NCBI GenBank assembly: GCA_036506495.1 | Contig: DASXRQ010000166.1 | Coordinates: 1 to 64,000, forward strand | Reading direction: 5' to 3' | DNA length: 64,000 bases | Origin: DASXRC01 sp036506495 | GTDB lineage: Bacteria > Actinomycetota > Actinomycetes > Mycobacteriales > Micromonosporaceae | Shown: positions 52,653-60,552 of the stretch, piece after piece | Layout of the letters: the number at the start of each line of letters is the position of its first letter | Numbering within the stretch: the stretch's first letter is position 1 | Notes under the pieces: generated by a model | Told to the model about the DNA's origin: nothing | Seen by the model: the letters and a program-made list of their open reading frames with translations, nothing else | Databases searched by the model: none | Made by a program: the position numbers and the translations under genes

Positions 52653-55214
52653 GTGGCCCAACGCATAGCCCTGTCACGGCCGGTCGGCCCGCCGAGCGAG
52701 GCGGCGGTCGGCCGCGCCCTCCACCGGGCGGCGGACGGCCGTGCTCTGGACGTCGACGAGGCGGCGACCCTCCTCGCGGCGCGCGGCCGCGCCTTGGCCG
52801 AGCTGCTGTCGATCGCCGGCGCAATTCGCGACGCCGGCCTGCGGGACGCCGGGCGTCCGGGCGTCGTCACCTACTCGCGCAAGGTTTTCATCCCGCTGAC
52901 ACGGCTGTGCCGCGATCGCTGCCACTACTGCACGTTCGTGACCGTCCCGCACCGGCTGCCCGCGGCCTACCTGGAGCGCGACGAGGTGCTCGCGATCGCC
53001 CGGGCCGGCGCGGCGCACGGCTGCAAGGAGGCGCTGTTCACGCTCGGCGACCGGCCCGAGGACCGCTGGCCGGCGGCCCGGGCTTGGCTGCACGAACGAG
53101 GCTACGAGTCCACTCTGGACTATGTTCGAGCCAGTGCCGTCGCGGTGCTGGAGGAGACCGGCCTCCTGCCGCACCTGAACCCGGGCGTGATGTCGTGGGG
53201 CGACCTGCAACGGCTCAAGCCGGTCGCACCGAGCATGGGCATGATGCTCGAGACGACCGCGACGCGGCTGTGGTCCGAGCCGGGCGGGGCGCACTACGGC
53301 TCGCCTGACAAGGAGCCGGCGGTTCGGCTGCGGGTGCTGGCCGACGCCGGGCGGGTGGGCGTCCCGTTCACCACTGGCATCCTCATCGGCATCGGCGAGA
53401 CGCTCGTCGAGCGGGCCGACTCGCTGTTCGCGATCCGTCGGGCCGCCCGGGAGTACGGCCACATCCAGGAGGTCATCGTCCAGAACTTCCGGGCCAAGCC
53501 GGACACCGCGATGCGCGGCATGCCGGACGCCGAGCTTCGTGACCTCGCGGCCACCATCGCGGTGGCGCGGATCGTGCTCGGCCCGCGCGCCCGCATCCAG
53601 GCCCCACCCAATTTGATCGATAACGAGCACGACCTGTTGCTTCGAGCGGGCATCGACGACTGGGGCGGGGTCTCGCCGGTGACCCCCGACCACGTGAACC
53701 CCGAGCGACCCTGGCCGCGGATCGACGAGCTGGCGCGCCGGACGGCGGCCGCGGGTTTCACGCTCCGCGAACGGCTCACGGTGTACCCCGAGTACGTTCG
53801 GCGTGGCGAGCCGTGGATCGACCCCCGGCTGGCCGGGCACGTGGCCGCGCTGGCCGATCCGGCGTCCGGCCTGGCGAACGAGGGCGCCCGCCCGGCCGGC
53901 CGGCCCTGGCAGGAGCCCGACGCGGAGTTCGCGCCCGGCGGCCGGGTCGACCTCTACGCGAGCATCGACACCCGCGGCCGCACCGCCGATCGTCGCGGCG
54001 ACTTCGACTCGGTGTACGGCGACTGGTCCGAGGTGGCCACGCACGCGGCGCTGACGTCCGCTCCCGCCCAGACCTCCGCCCCGGAGCGGCTCGACGCCGA
54101 GGTGCTGGCCGGGCTCCGGCTGGCCGCCGACGACCCCGCGGCGCTGCTCGAACCGCGGCACGAGGCCGCGGCGCTGGCGCTGTTCGGCGCCGACGGTGCC
54201 GCCCTCGACACGCTCGCGGGACTCGCCGACGACGTCCGACGCGACGCGGTCGGCGACGACGTGACCTACGTGGTCAACCGGAACATCAACTTCACCAACG
54301 TGTGCTACGTCGGCTGCCGGTTCTGCGCGTTCGCCCAGCGCGAGCGGGACGCGGACGCGTACCGGCTCTCGCTCGACCAGGTCGCGGACCGGGCCGAGGA
54401 GGCATGGCGGGCCGGCGCCACCGAGGTGTGCATGCAGGGCGGCATCGACCCGAAGCTGCCCGTCACCGCGTACGCCGAGCTCGTCCGCGCGGTGAAGCGG
54501 CGGGTACCCGAGATGCATGTGCACGCGTACTCGCCGATGGAGGTCGTGACCGCGGCGGCGAAGGCGGGTGTGTCGATCCGCGACTGGCTCACCGAGGTCC
54601 GCGAGGCGGGGCTGGACACCATCCCGGGCACCGCGGCGGAGATCCTCGACGACGACGTGCGGTGGGTGCTGACCAAGGGCAAGCTGCCGGCCGCCGCCTG
54701 GGTCGAGGTCATCACGACTGCGCACGAGCTGGGTCTGCGGTCGAGCTCCACGATGATGTACGGGCACGTCGACCATCCCGGGCACTGGCTGGCACACCTG
54801 CGGGTGCTCGCCGGCGTCCAGGACCGCACGGGTGGCTTCACTGAGTTCGTGGCGCTGCCGTTCGTGCACACGAACGCACCGATCTACCTCGCCGGCATCG
54901 CCCGGCCGGGGCCCACGTGGCGTGAGAACCGCGTCGTGCACGCGATGGCGCGGCTGCTCCTGCACGGTCGGATCGGCAACGTCCAGTGCTCCTGGGTGAA
55001 GCTCGGCGACCAGGGCACCGTGGCGATGCTGCGTGGCGGCTGCAACGACCTGGGCGGCACGCTGATGGAGGAGACGATCTCCCGGATGGCGGGATCCGAA
55101 CACGGCTCGGCCCGCACGGTCGAACAGCTGCGCGGCATCGCGGCCGCGGCCGGCCGACCGGCTCGGGAGCGCACCACGACGTATGGCGTGCCGCCGAGCA
55201 GAACGCCCGGCTGA
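52653..55214 (+). CDS. fbiC: FO synthase, bifunctional CofG-CofH radical SAM
   Basis: 853 residues from GTG 52653. The first radical-SAM cluster is CRDRCHYC (Cys86, Cys90, Cys93), the CofG half; the second is CYVGCRFC (Cys551, Cys555, Cys558), the CofH half. Each half is a TIM-barrel of about 350 residues, joined by an about 80-residue linker. The enzyme builds the deazaflavin chromophore FO from tyrosine and an amino-ribityl-uracil. The fused form is typical of actinobacteria. The end lies at TGA 55212, inside a tandem repeat. Confidence 0.93.
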   Translation: MAQRIALSRPVGPPSEAAVGRALHRAADGRALDVDEAATLLAARGRALAELLSIAGAIRDAGLRDAGRPGVVTYSRKVFIPLTRLCRDRCHYCTFVTVPHRLPAAYLERDEVLAIARAGAAHGCKEALFTLGDRPEDRWPAARAWLHERGYESTLDYVRASAVAVLEETGLLPHLNPGVMSWGDLQRLKPVAPSMGMMLETTATRLWSEPGGAHYGSPDKEPAVRLRVLADAGRVGVPFTTGILIGIGETLVERADSLFAIRRAAREYGHIQEVIVQNFRAKPDTAMRGMPDAELRDLAATIAVARIVLGPRARIQAPPNLIDNEHDLLLRAGIDDWGGVSPVTPDHVNPERPWPRIDELARRTAAAGFTLRERLTVYPEYVRRGEPWIDPRLAGHVAALADPASGLANEGARPAGRPWQEPDAEFAPGGRVDLYASIDTRGRTADRRGDFDSVYGDWSEVATHAALTSAPAQTSAPERLDAEVLAGLRLAADDPAALLEPRHEAAALALFGADGAALDTLAGLADDVRRDAVGDDVTYVVNRNINFTNVCYVGCRFCAFAQRERDADAYRLSLDQVADRAEEAWRAGATEVCMQGGIDPKLPVTAYAELVRAVKRRVPEMHVHAYSPMEVVTAAAKAGVSIRDWLTEVREAGLDTIPGTAAEILDDDVRWVLTKGKLPAAAWVEVITTAHELGLRSSSTMMYGHVDHPGHWLAHLRVLAGVQDRTGGFTEFVALPFVHTNAPIYLAGIARPGPTWRENRVVHAMARLLLHGRIGNVQCSWVKLGDQGTVAMLRGGCNDLGGTLMEETISRMAGSEHGSARTVEQLRGIAAAAGRPARERTTTYGVPPSRTPG

Positions 55215-55247
55215 TCGCACGGGCTGATCGCACGGGCTGATCGCGCG
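55209..55247. repeat. Three tandem 13-bp units at the fbiC 3' end
   Basis: GGCTGATCGCACG twice and GGCTGATCGCGCG once. The fbiC stop TGA is in the first unit. The 13-bp unit is not a multiple of three, so read-through would shift frame. Likely replication slippage; the function is unknown. Confidence 0.6.
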
Positions 55248-55377
55248 GCGCTCGGGATTTCTTGGGCAACTCGCCGATAAGGGCGTTACCCCCGCCCGGG
55301 CTGAATCGATAGGGCAGGTTGGCACGACCGCGTGGCGGCAGGCGTCCACCCGAGCGACCCCATTTATCAGGTTCGGC

Positions 55378-55407
55378 TTGACGACGCACGCATTACACGC
55401 GTGTAAT
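55378..55407 (+). promoter_or_regulatory. whiB promoter with 16-bp palindrome
   Basis: TTGACG (55378-55383), an 18-base spacer and TGTAAT (55402-55407) form a good promoter. The spacer and -10 box are overlapped by the perfect palindrome ATTACACGCGTGTAAT (55392-55407), a candidate operator. The whole 55215-55524 gap contains no gene; besides the tandem repeat and this promoter, nothing else was recognised. The leader to the whiB start is about 110 bases. Confidence 0.6.
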
Positions 55408-55524
55408 TTCACTGGGGTGGTTCGAACGAGGGCGGCAAACCGCCACTGATCGGACCAATGGGCACGCCTTCCGCGTGGGGGTTTGCGCCGGCACCGCGAC
55501 GGCGCGCTAGAAGGAGGCACGTTG

Positions 55525-55782
55525 ATGGACGGCCGAACAGTCGTGGCCGACCTGCTCGGGAACGCACCGGAGTGGCAGGAGCGGGCGCTGTGCTCGCAGA
55601 CCGACCCGGAGGCATTCTTTCCCGAGAAGGGGGGTTCCACCCGCGAGGCGAAGCGGATCTGCACGCGATGCGAGGTGCGGATGGAGTGTCTCGAGTACGC
55701 ACTCGGCCACGACGAACGGTTCGGCATCTGGGGCGGGCTGTCCGAACGCGAGCGGCGCAAGCTCAAGCGCAGAGTCGCCTGA
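55525..55782 (+). CDS. whiB: WhiB-family iron-sulfur regulator
   Basis: 85 residues from ATG 55525, after AAGGAGG. The iron-sulfur cysteines are Cys23, Cys46, Cys49 and Cys55 (ALCSQTDPEAFFPEKGG and RICTRCEVRMECLEYAL), followed by the WhiB turn GIWGGLSERERRKLKRR. The length and C-terminus match the sporulation regulator WhiB rather than other Wbl proteins. These proteins act with sigma factor HrdB, partly with WhiA in Streptomyces. Position near manC and F420 genes agrees with the Streptomyces order. Confidence 0.93.
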   Translation: MDGRTVVADLLGNAPEWQERALCSQTDPEAFFPEKGGSTREAKRICTRCEVRMECLEYALGHDERFGIWGGLSERERRKLKRRVA

Positions 55783-55797
55783 CGCGCCGTCGGGTGC

Positions 55798-56262
55798 TCA
55801 GGCGAGTTCCTCCGGATCCACGCCCAGGAGATTGGCCACCTGCTCGATGATCACGTCGTGGACCAGGTCGGCCAGGTCCTCTCGGTCGATTGCGCGAAAC
55901 TCCAACGGCCTGCGGTAGAGCACGATGCGGGGCGGCGCGGCGTTCCGCCCCGGCCGTCCGGGCAGCAGCCTGGCCAGCGGCACCTCGCCGTCCTCGAGAA
56001 CGTCGGAGTCGTACACGTTCAGATCCGGCGGCACGTCCTCGACCGCGAACTCGACGCCGGCCAGCTCCTTGGCGTACTGCCGCTCCAGGCTCTCGACCGT
56101 GTCCAGGACGAGGTCGTCGAAGACCTCGGCCTTCGTGCGGGCCAGGGGCACTGTCGCCGGCACCAGGCGGCCGCGGAGGCCCCGACCGTGCCGATCACGG
56201 CCCGGGCGGCGGCTCGGGGCCGGCCGGGTCCGGTCGGGTTGGTCGCTGCGGGGGCCTGTCAC
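55798..56262 (-). CDS. Metallopeptidase-fold family protein without HExxH
   Basis: 154 residues from GTG 56262. The zincin-like family pattern DDLVLDTVESLERQYAKELAG and the segment PLEFRAIDREDLADLVHDVII are present, but the catalytic HExxH is replaced by VHDVIIEQVANLLG, so hydrolysis is unlikely. Family members in actinobacteria commonly lack HExxH in this position. It may bind protein or metal. Its N-terminal about 40 residues are Arg/Pro-rich. It converges on whiB, about 15 bp apart. Confidence 0.8.
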   Translation of the reverse strand: MTGPRSDQPDRTRPAPSRRPGRDRHGRGLRGRLVPATVPLARTKAEVFDDLVLDTVESLERQYAKELAGVEFAVEDVPPDLNVYDSDVLEDGEVPLARLLPGRPGRNAAPPRIVLYRRPLEFRAIDREDLADLVHDVIIEQVANLLGVDPEELA

Positions 56263-56382
56263 GCCGTCAGGGTAGCCCGGCGGGGCGCGGGGTGCGGCGG
56301 CCCACCGCCCGATGATCACCCGGCCGGCGTGTCGCGGGGGCATCGGGAGGTCGGGGCGCGGGAGGGGCGATACCGTGCCGCC

Positions 56383-56745
56383 GTGAGGTCACCACGGCGC
56401 TGCTCCCGCAACGGCTGCCCCCGCAGGGCCGTCGCCACGCTGACCTATGTCTATGCGGACTCGACCGCGGTGGTCGGTCCACTGGCCGCGTTCTCCGAGC
56501 CGCACACCTACGACCTGTGTGAGCAGCACGCACGCGGCCTCACCGCGCCGCGCGGCTGGGAGCTGGTCCGGCACGACGGCGAGTTCGAGCCGCCGCCGCC
56601 GACAACCGACGACCTGGTCGCGCTCGCCGAGGCGGTGCGCGAGGCCGGCCTCCCCGTCCCGCGATCGTCGGCCGACGACGGCGCCCACCGCGGCCACGCG
56701 GTCGGCCGCCGCGGACATCTCCGCGTGATCCCGCCCGCCCACTGA
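56383..56745 (+). CDS. DUF3499 family protein
   Basis: 120 residues from GTG 56383. The beginning VRSPRRCSRNGCPRRAVAT with Cys7 and Cys12, and YDLCEQHARGL, could bind zinc (Cys-x4-Cys and Cys-x2-His). The middle contains TLTYVYADSTAVVGPLA, the DUF3499 signature. Conserved near whiB in other actinobacteria; function unknown. It is divergent from the metallopeptidase-fold gene. Confidence 0.85.
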   Translation: MRSPRRCSRNGCPRRAVATLTYVYADSTAVVGPLAAFSEPHTYDLCEQHARGLTAPRGWELVRHDGEFEPPPPTTDDLVALAEAVREAGLPVPRSSADDGAHRGHAVGRRGHLRVIPPAH

Positions 56746-56775
56746 GCCCCCCGGACGGGTCAGCGGCCCGGAGAG

Positions 56776-58152
56776 TCAGCGGCCCAGGAGGCGGCCCAGG
56801 GTGGCCGCGCGGCGGGACGGGCGGCCGGAGCGGGCCTCCGCGGCGTCCGCCGCGGCCATCACCCGCAGGCCGGCGTTGACGCCCAGCCAGCGCAGTGGCT
56901 CGGGCTCCCAGCGCGGCGAGCGGTGCCCCACCCAGGGCAGCTCGGTCAGGTCGCTGTCCGCCTTCAGGATGAGGTCGGCCAGCGTACGCCCGGCGAGGTT
57001 CGACGTGCTGACGCCGTCCCCGACGTACCCGCCGGCCCAGGCCAGTCCCGTCGACCGGTCCAGGCCGACCGATGCGGTCCAGTCCCGGGGTACGCCCAGC
57101 GGCCCACCCCAGCTGTGCGTGATCGGCGCGTCGCCCCCCAGCGCCGGGAACAGCTCGGCGAGCACGCGTCGCAGCTCGGCGAAGACGGCCGGCTCCCGGT
57201 CGTACTGCGGGCGGATCCGGGATCCGAAGTGGTACGGCGCGCCCCGCCCGCCGAATGCGAGCCGGTTGTCGACGGTCCGCTGGCCGTAGATGATCAGATG
57301 TCGGTGGTCGGTGAACGTCTCCCGGTGCGCGAGACCCGCCGACTCCCAGAACGACGCCGGAAGCGGTTCGGTCGCCACCATCAGGGAGTACAGCGGGGCG
57401 ATCGTCCGCCGAAGGCCGGGCAGCGTCGGGGTGTAGCCCTCGGTCGCGCGCACCACAACATCGGCGCGGACCGTGCCACGCGCGGTGACCACCGCCCCCG
57501 GCCGCAGCTCCCCTGCCGCGTTGCCCTCGTAGATCGTGACGCCGTGGCGCTCCACCGCCCGGGCGAGGCCGCGGACGAGCCGGGCCGGGTGAATCGCGGC
57601 GCAGTGTGGGGTATACGTGCCGCCGAGCACGTTGGTCGCACCGCACCTCGCCCGCGCTTCGTCCGCGCCGAGCTCGGCTAGGTCGTCGGGTCCGAAGCCG
57701 AACGACCGGGCCTCGGCCACGTCGGCGCGGAGGCGCGCCAGCTGGGCCGGCGTGCGGGCCAGCACGACCGTGCCGCCCTTGGCGTAGTGGCAGTCGATCC
57801 CCTCCGCCGCCGCGACCCGGCCGACCTCGTCGACCGAGGCCTGCATCGCGCGGTACTGGGCGATGGCCGCGTCCCGCCCGTGGTCTCGGGCCAGGGCCGA
57901 GACCGACGCCGGGAACAGCGCCGAACACCAGCCGCCGTTGCGACCGGATGCGCCGTACCCGGCGATGTCCTTCTCCAGGACCGCCACGCGCAGCGATGGC
58001 TCCGCGGCGGCGAGGTAGTACGCGGTCCACAGCCCGGTGTAGCCGGCGCCCACGATGGCCACGTCCACGTCGAGGTCGCCGGGCAGCGCCGGCCGTGGCG
58101 TCAGGTCACCGTCCACGCTGGACATCCAGTACGACAGGTCGCGGTAACTCAT
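56776..58152 (-). CDS. FAD-dependent amine oxidase (gamma-glutamylputrescine oxidase-like)
   Basis: 458 residues from ATG 58152. VDVAIVGAGYTGLWTAYYLA is the FAD-binding Rossmann start, DAO fold; later motifs include AGYGASGRNGGWC and the C-terminal FAD strand GLAWAGGYVGDGVSTSNLAG. It oxidises an amine, possibly gamma-glutamylputrescine as in the Puu pathway. The next gene encodes an aminotransferase and the polyamine transporter follows; with these neighbours, a role in polyamine breakdown is likely. Substrate unproven. Confidence 0.85.
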   Translation of the reverse strand: MSYRDLSYWMSSVDGDLTPRPALPGDLDVDVAIVGAGYTGLWTAYYLAAAEPSLRVAVLEKDIAGYGASGRNGGWCSALFPASVSALARDHGRDAAIAQYRAMQASVDEVGRVAAAEGIDCHYAKGGTVVLARTPAQLARLRADVAEARSFGFGPDDLAELGADEARARCGATNVLGGTYTPHCAAIHPARLVRGLARAVERHGVTIYEGNAAGELRPGAVVTARGTVRADVVVRATEGYTPTLPGLRRTIAPLYSLMVATEPLPASFWESAGLAHRETFTDHRHLIIYGQRTVDNRLAFGGRGAPYHFGSRIRPQYDREPAVFAELRRVLAELFPALGGDAPITHSWGGPLGVPRDWTASVGLDRSTGLAWAGGYVGDGVSTSNLAGRTLADLILKADSDLTELPWVGHRSPRWEPEPLRWLGVNAGLRVMAAADAAEARSGRPSRRAATLGRLLGR

Positions 58153-58263
58153 GGCCACGCCTTCACGTCGTGGGGACGAGGTCCGGGCACCGAACCATCC
58201 GGCGGGCGCGCCGGGGCGGGTGTCGCCCGCCCCGGCTGCCCCACCCGCCCCGGGGGTGTGGTT

Positions 58264-59616
58264 CTACAGGCGCTGCCATGCCTCGGTCAGCACGGCGCGC
58301 AGGATCTGTTCCATCTCGTCGAACTGCCGCTGGTCGCAGATCAGCGGTGGTGCGAGCTGGACGACGGGGTCGCCCCGGTCGTCCGCCCGGCAGTACAGGC
58401 CGGCCTCGAACAGCGCCCCGGACAGGAATCCGCGCAGCAGCCGCTCGGACTCCGCGTCGTCGAACGTCTCCTTGGTCGCCTTGTCCTTGACCAATTCGAT
58501 GCCGTAGAAGTAGCCGTCGCCGCGCACGTCGCCGACGATCGGCAGGTCGCCGAGCCGCTCGAGCGTGGCCCGGAACGCGTCGGCGTTCGCCCGCACGTGC
58601 CCGATCAGGTCCTCCCGCTCGAACACGTCCAGGTTGGCCATCGCGACCGCGCACGAGACCGGGTGGCCGCCGAACGTGACGCCGTGCGCGAACATGCCGG
58701 TGTCCGACAGGAACGGTTCCATCAGCCGATCGTCGGCGATCATCGCTCCCAGCGGGGCGTACCCCGACGTGATGCCCTTCGCGGTCGTGATGATGTCGGG
58801 CTGGTAGCCGTACCGCCGGGCGCCGAAGTATTCGCCGAGCCGGCCCCAGGAGCAGATCACCTCGTCGGAGACGAGCAGTACGTCGTACGCGTCGCAGATC
58901 TCCCGGACCCGCTCGAAGTACCCGGGCGGCGGCGGGAAGCAGCCCCCGGAGTTCTGCACCGGCTCGAGGAACACGGCGGCGACGGTGTCCGGTCCCTCCC
59001 GCTCGATGGCCCGGGCGATCTCGTCGGCGGCCCAGCGGCCGAACGCCTCGGGCGAGTCGCCGTGCTCCGGTGCACGGTAGAAGTTCGTGTTCGGCACCTT
59101 GATCGCACCCGGCACGAGCGGCTCGAAGTCGCTCTTGATGCCCGGCAGCCCGGTGATCGACAGTGCGCCCATCGACGTGCCGTGGTAGGCGATGTACCGG
59201 CTGACCACCTTGTACTTGGTGGGCTTGCCGACCCTCTTGAAGTACGCCCGGGCCAGCTTCCAGGCGGACTCGACCGCCTCCGACCCACCCGTCGTGAAGA
59301 AGACCCGGTTCAGGTCGCCGGGAGCCAACCCGGCGATGCGGTCGGCCAGCTCGAGCGCCGTCGGGTGGGCGTACGACCAGAGCGGAAAGAACGCCAGCTC
59401 GGACGCCTGCTTGGCGGCCGCCTCCGCCAGCTCGGTCCGGCCGTGCCCGGCGTTGACCACGAACAGCCCGGCGAGCCCGTCCAGGTACCGCCGGCCGTGC
59501 GCATCCCACACGTACGCGCCATCGCCCCGCACGATGGTCGGCACTTCGCCGTCGGCGTAGCTGGCCATGCGGGTGAAGTGCATCCACAGGTGGTCGGTCG
59601 CGGGGTTACCGGACAT
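58264..59616 (-). CDS. Class III aminotransferase (polyamine/GABA-type)
   Basis: 450 residues. The PLP lysine lies in ITTAKGITSGYAPLGA; ELAFFPLWSYAHP and FLEPVQNSGGCFPPPPGYF, DEVICSWGR match fold type I, class III enzymes. It belongs to the group with putrescine- or GABA-pyruvate aminotransferases. With the oxidase and the transporter it should convert amine intermediates to aldehydes. Substrate uncertain. It is transcribed from its own candidate promoter (59688-59716), with the oxidase gene 111 bp downstream. Confidence 0.88.
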   Translation of the reverse strand: MSGNPATDHLWMHFTRMASYADGEVPTIVRGDGAYVWDAHGRRYLDGLAGLFVVNAGHGRTELAEAAAKQASELAFFPLWSYAHPTALELADRIAGLAPGDLNRVFFTTGGSEAVESAWKLARAYFKRVGKPTKYKVVSRYIAYHGTSMGALSITGLPGIKSDFEPLVPGAIKVPNTNFYRAPEHGDSPEAFGRWAADEIARAIEREGPDTVAAVFLEPVQNSGGCFPPPPGYFERVREICDAYDVLLVSDEVICSWGRLGEYFGARRYGYQPDIITTAKGITSGYAPLGAMIADDRLMEPFLSDTGMFAHGVTFGGHPVSCAVAMANLDVFEREDLIGHVRANADAFRATLERLGDLPIVGDVRGDGYFYGIELVKDKATKETFDDAESERLLRGFLSGALFEAGLYCRADDRGDPVVQLAPPLICDQRQFDEMEQILRAVLTEAWQRL

Positions 59617-59671
59617 GTCTGAGCCTCGCCTCGGGTCGGCGGCCGGGTGGGCCGGGTGGCCGTACGCGTCA

Positions 59672-59716
59672 AACCGTGTGTCCCACGGTTATCGCACAGA
59701 ATATTGACCGGCGCAA
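59672..59716 (-). promoter_or_regulatory. Aminotransferase promoter with operator-like palindrome
   Basis: On the minus strand TTGCGC (59716-59711), a 17-base spacer and GATAAC (59693-59688) form a candidate promoter. The perfect inverted repeat AACCGTG-TGTCC-CACGGTT (59672-59690) overlaps its -10 box and likely start, so a repressor could bind here. The Lrp/AsnC gene next to it is a candidate regulator. Confidence 0.5.
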
Positions 59717-59775
59717 GGGTTACCGAAGGCAATGACGGAAATGGCAACGAATTCCGCAGCGCGACGCCGAGATCG

Positions 59776-60321
59776 CTACGCAGTGCCCCAGCTGTAGGTC
59801 TGTTTGCGGAGCTTGAGGTAGACGAAGGCCTCGGTGCCGACGACGCCCTCGACCGATCGCAGACGCTGCAGGATCTCGAGCAGGTGGTCGTCGTTCCGGC
59901 AGACAACCTCGGTGAGCAGGTCGAACGATCCGGCAGTGATGACGACGTAGTCGACCTCGTCGAGGTCCGCGAGCCGATCGGCGATGTCCTCGAGGTCGCC
60001 GGTGGTCCGGATGCCGATCATGGCCTGCCGCGGGAAGCCGAGCTGGAGTGGATCGGTGACGGCCACGATCTGCATCACGCCCGCGTCCAGCAGGCGTTGC
60101 ACGCGCTGGCGTACCGCCGCCTCGGACAGCCCGACCGCCTTGCCAATCGTGGCGTACGGACGGCGCCCATCCTCCTGCAGCTGTTCGATGATCTGCTTCG
60201 CTACGTCGTCGAGCAGCGCGTGCGTCGCTCCCTCCCGCACGATCGTCCGGCGGCCGGGGGCGAGCGTGTGCCCATTGCCGGTCGTCGGTCGGCGGCCGTC
60301 GTTCTGCCGGGGCGTACCCAT
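59776..60321 (-). CDS. Lrp/AsnC-family transcriptional regulator
   Basis: 181 residues from ATG 60321. The N-terminal ~25 residues are unconserved; the HTH (LDDVAKQIIEQLQEDGRRPYATIGKAVGLSEAAVRQRVQRL) is followed by an RAM domain with QIVAVTDPLQLGF and YVVITAGSFDLLTEVV. Lrp/AsnC proteins respond to amino acids or similar ligands. It lies between the aminotransferase and the transporter, divergent from the latter, so it probably regulates the polyamine locus. Confidence 0.88.
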   Translation of the reverse strand: MGTPRQNDGRRPTTGNGHTLAPGRRTIVREGATHALLDDVAKQIIEQLQEDGRRPYATIGKAVGLSEAAVRQRVQRLLDAGVMQIVAVTDPLQLGFPRQAMIGIRTTGDLEDIADRLADLDEVDYVVITAGSFDLLTEVVCRNDDHLLEILQRLRSVEGVVGTEAFVYLKLRKQTYSWGTA

Positions 60322-60437
60322 CAGAGGCCTCCACAGGTTCGGGTCGGGGCGATGCCGGTATGGTCTCGCAGGCGTGGGCGGCGACGGTCGCCCGCGACAG
60401 ACCGCCGGAAGGTTACGGCCATGAGTGTGGCGCATTT

Positions 60438-60463
60438 CGTCGTGGAACGCGAGAACCACGACG
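60438..60463. promoter_or_regulatory. Inverted repeat CGTCGTGG-10-CCACGACG
   Basis: Perfect 8-bp arms (60438-60445 and 60456-60463) with a 10-base spacer, between the regulator gene and potD. A second, related palindrome lies about 50 bp on. Lrp/AsnC proteins often bind such repeats cooperatively. Binding is inferred. Confidence 0.45.
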
Positions 60464-60510
60464 GAATCCCTTGTGACCCCCGACACATCGTGCCAGGATC
60501 AGTCGTCTAC

Positions 60511-60526
60511 CGTCGTCCCCACGACG
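60511..60526. promoter_or_regulatory. Palindrome CGTCGT-4-ACGACG
   Basis: 6-bp arms around CCCC; the arms share ACGACG/CGTCGT with the upstream inverted repeat at 60438-60463. It lies just before the ribosome binding site of potD (CAGGAG at about 60542-60547). Confidence 0.45.
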
Positions 60527-60552
60527 ATGTCAGTATCCCCCCAGGAGCCGTC

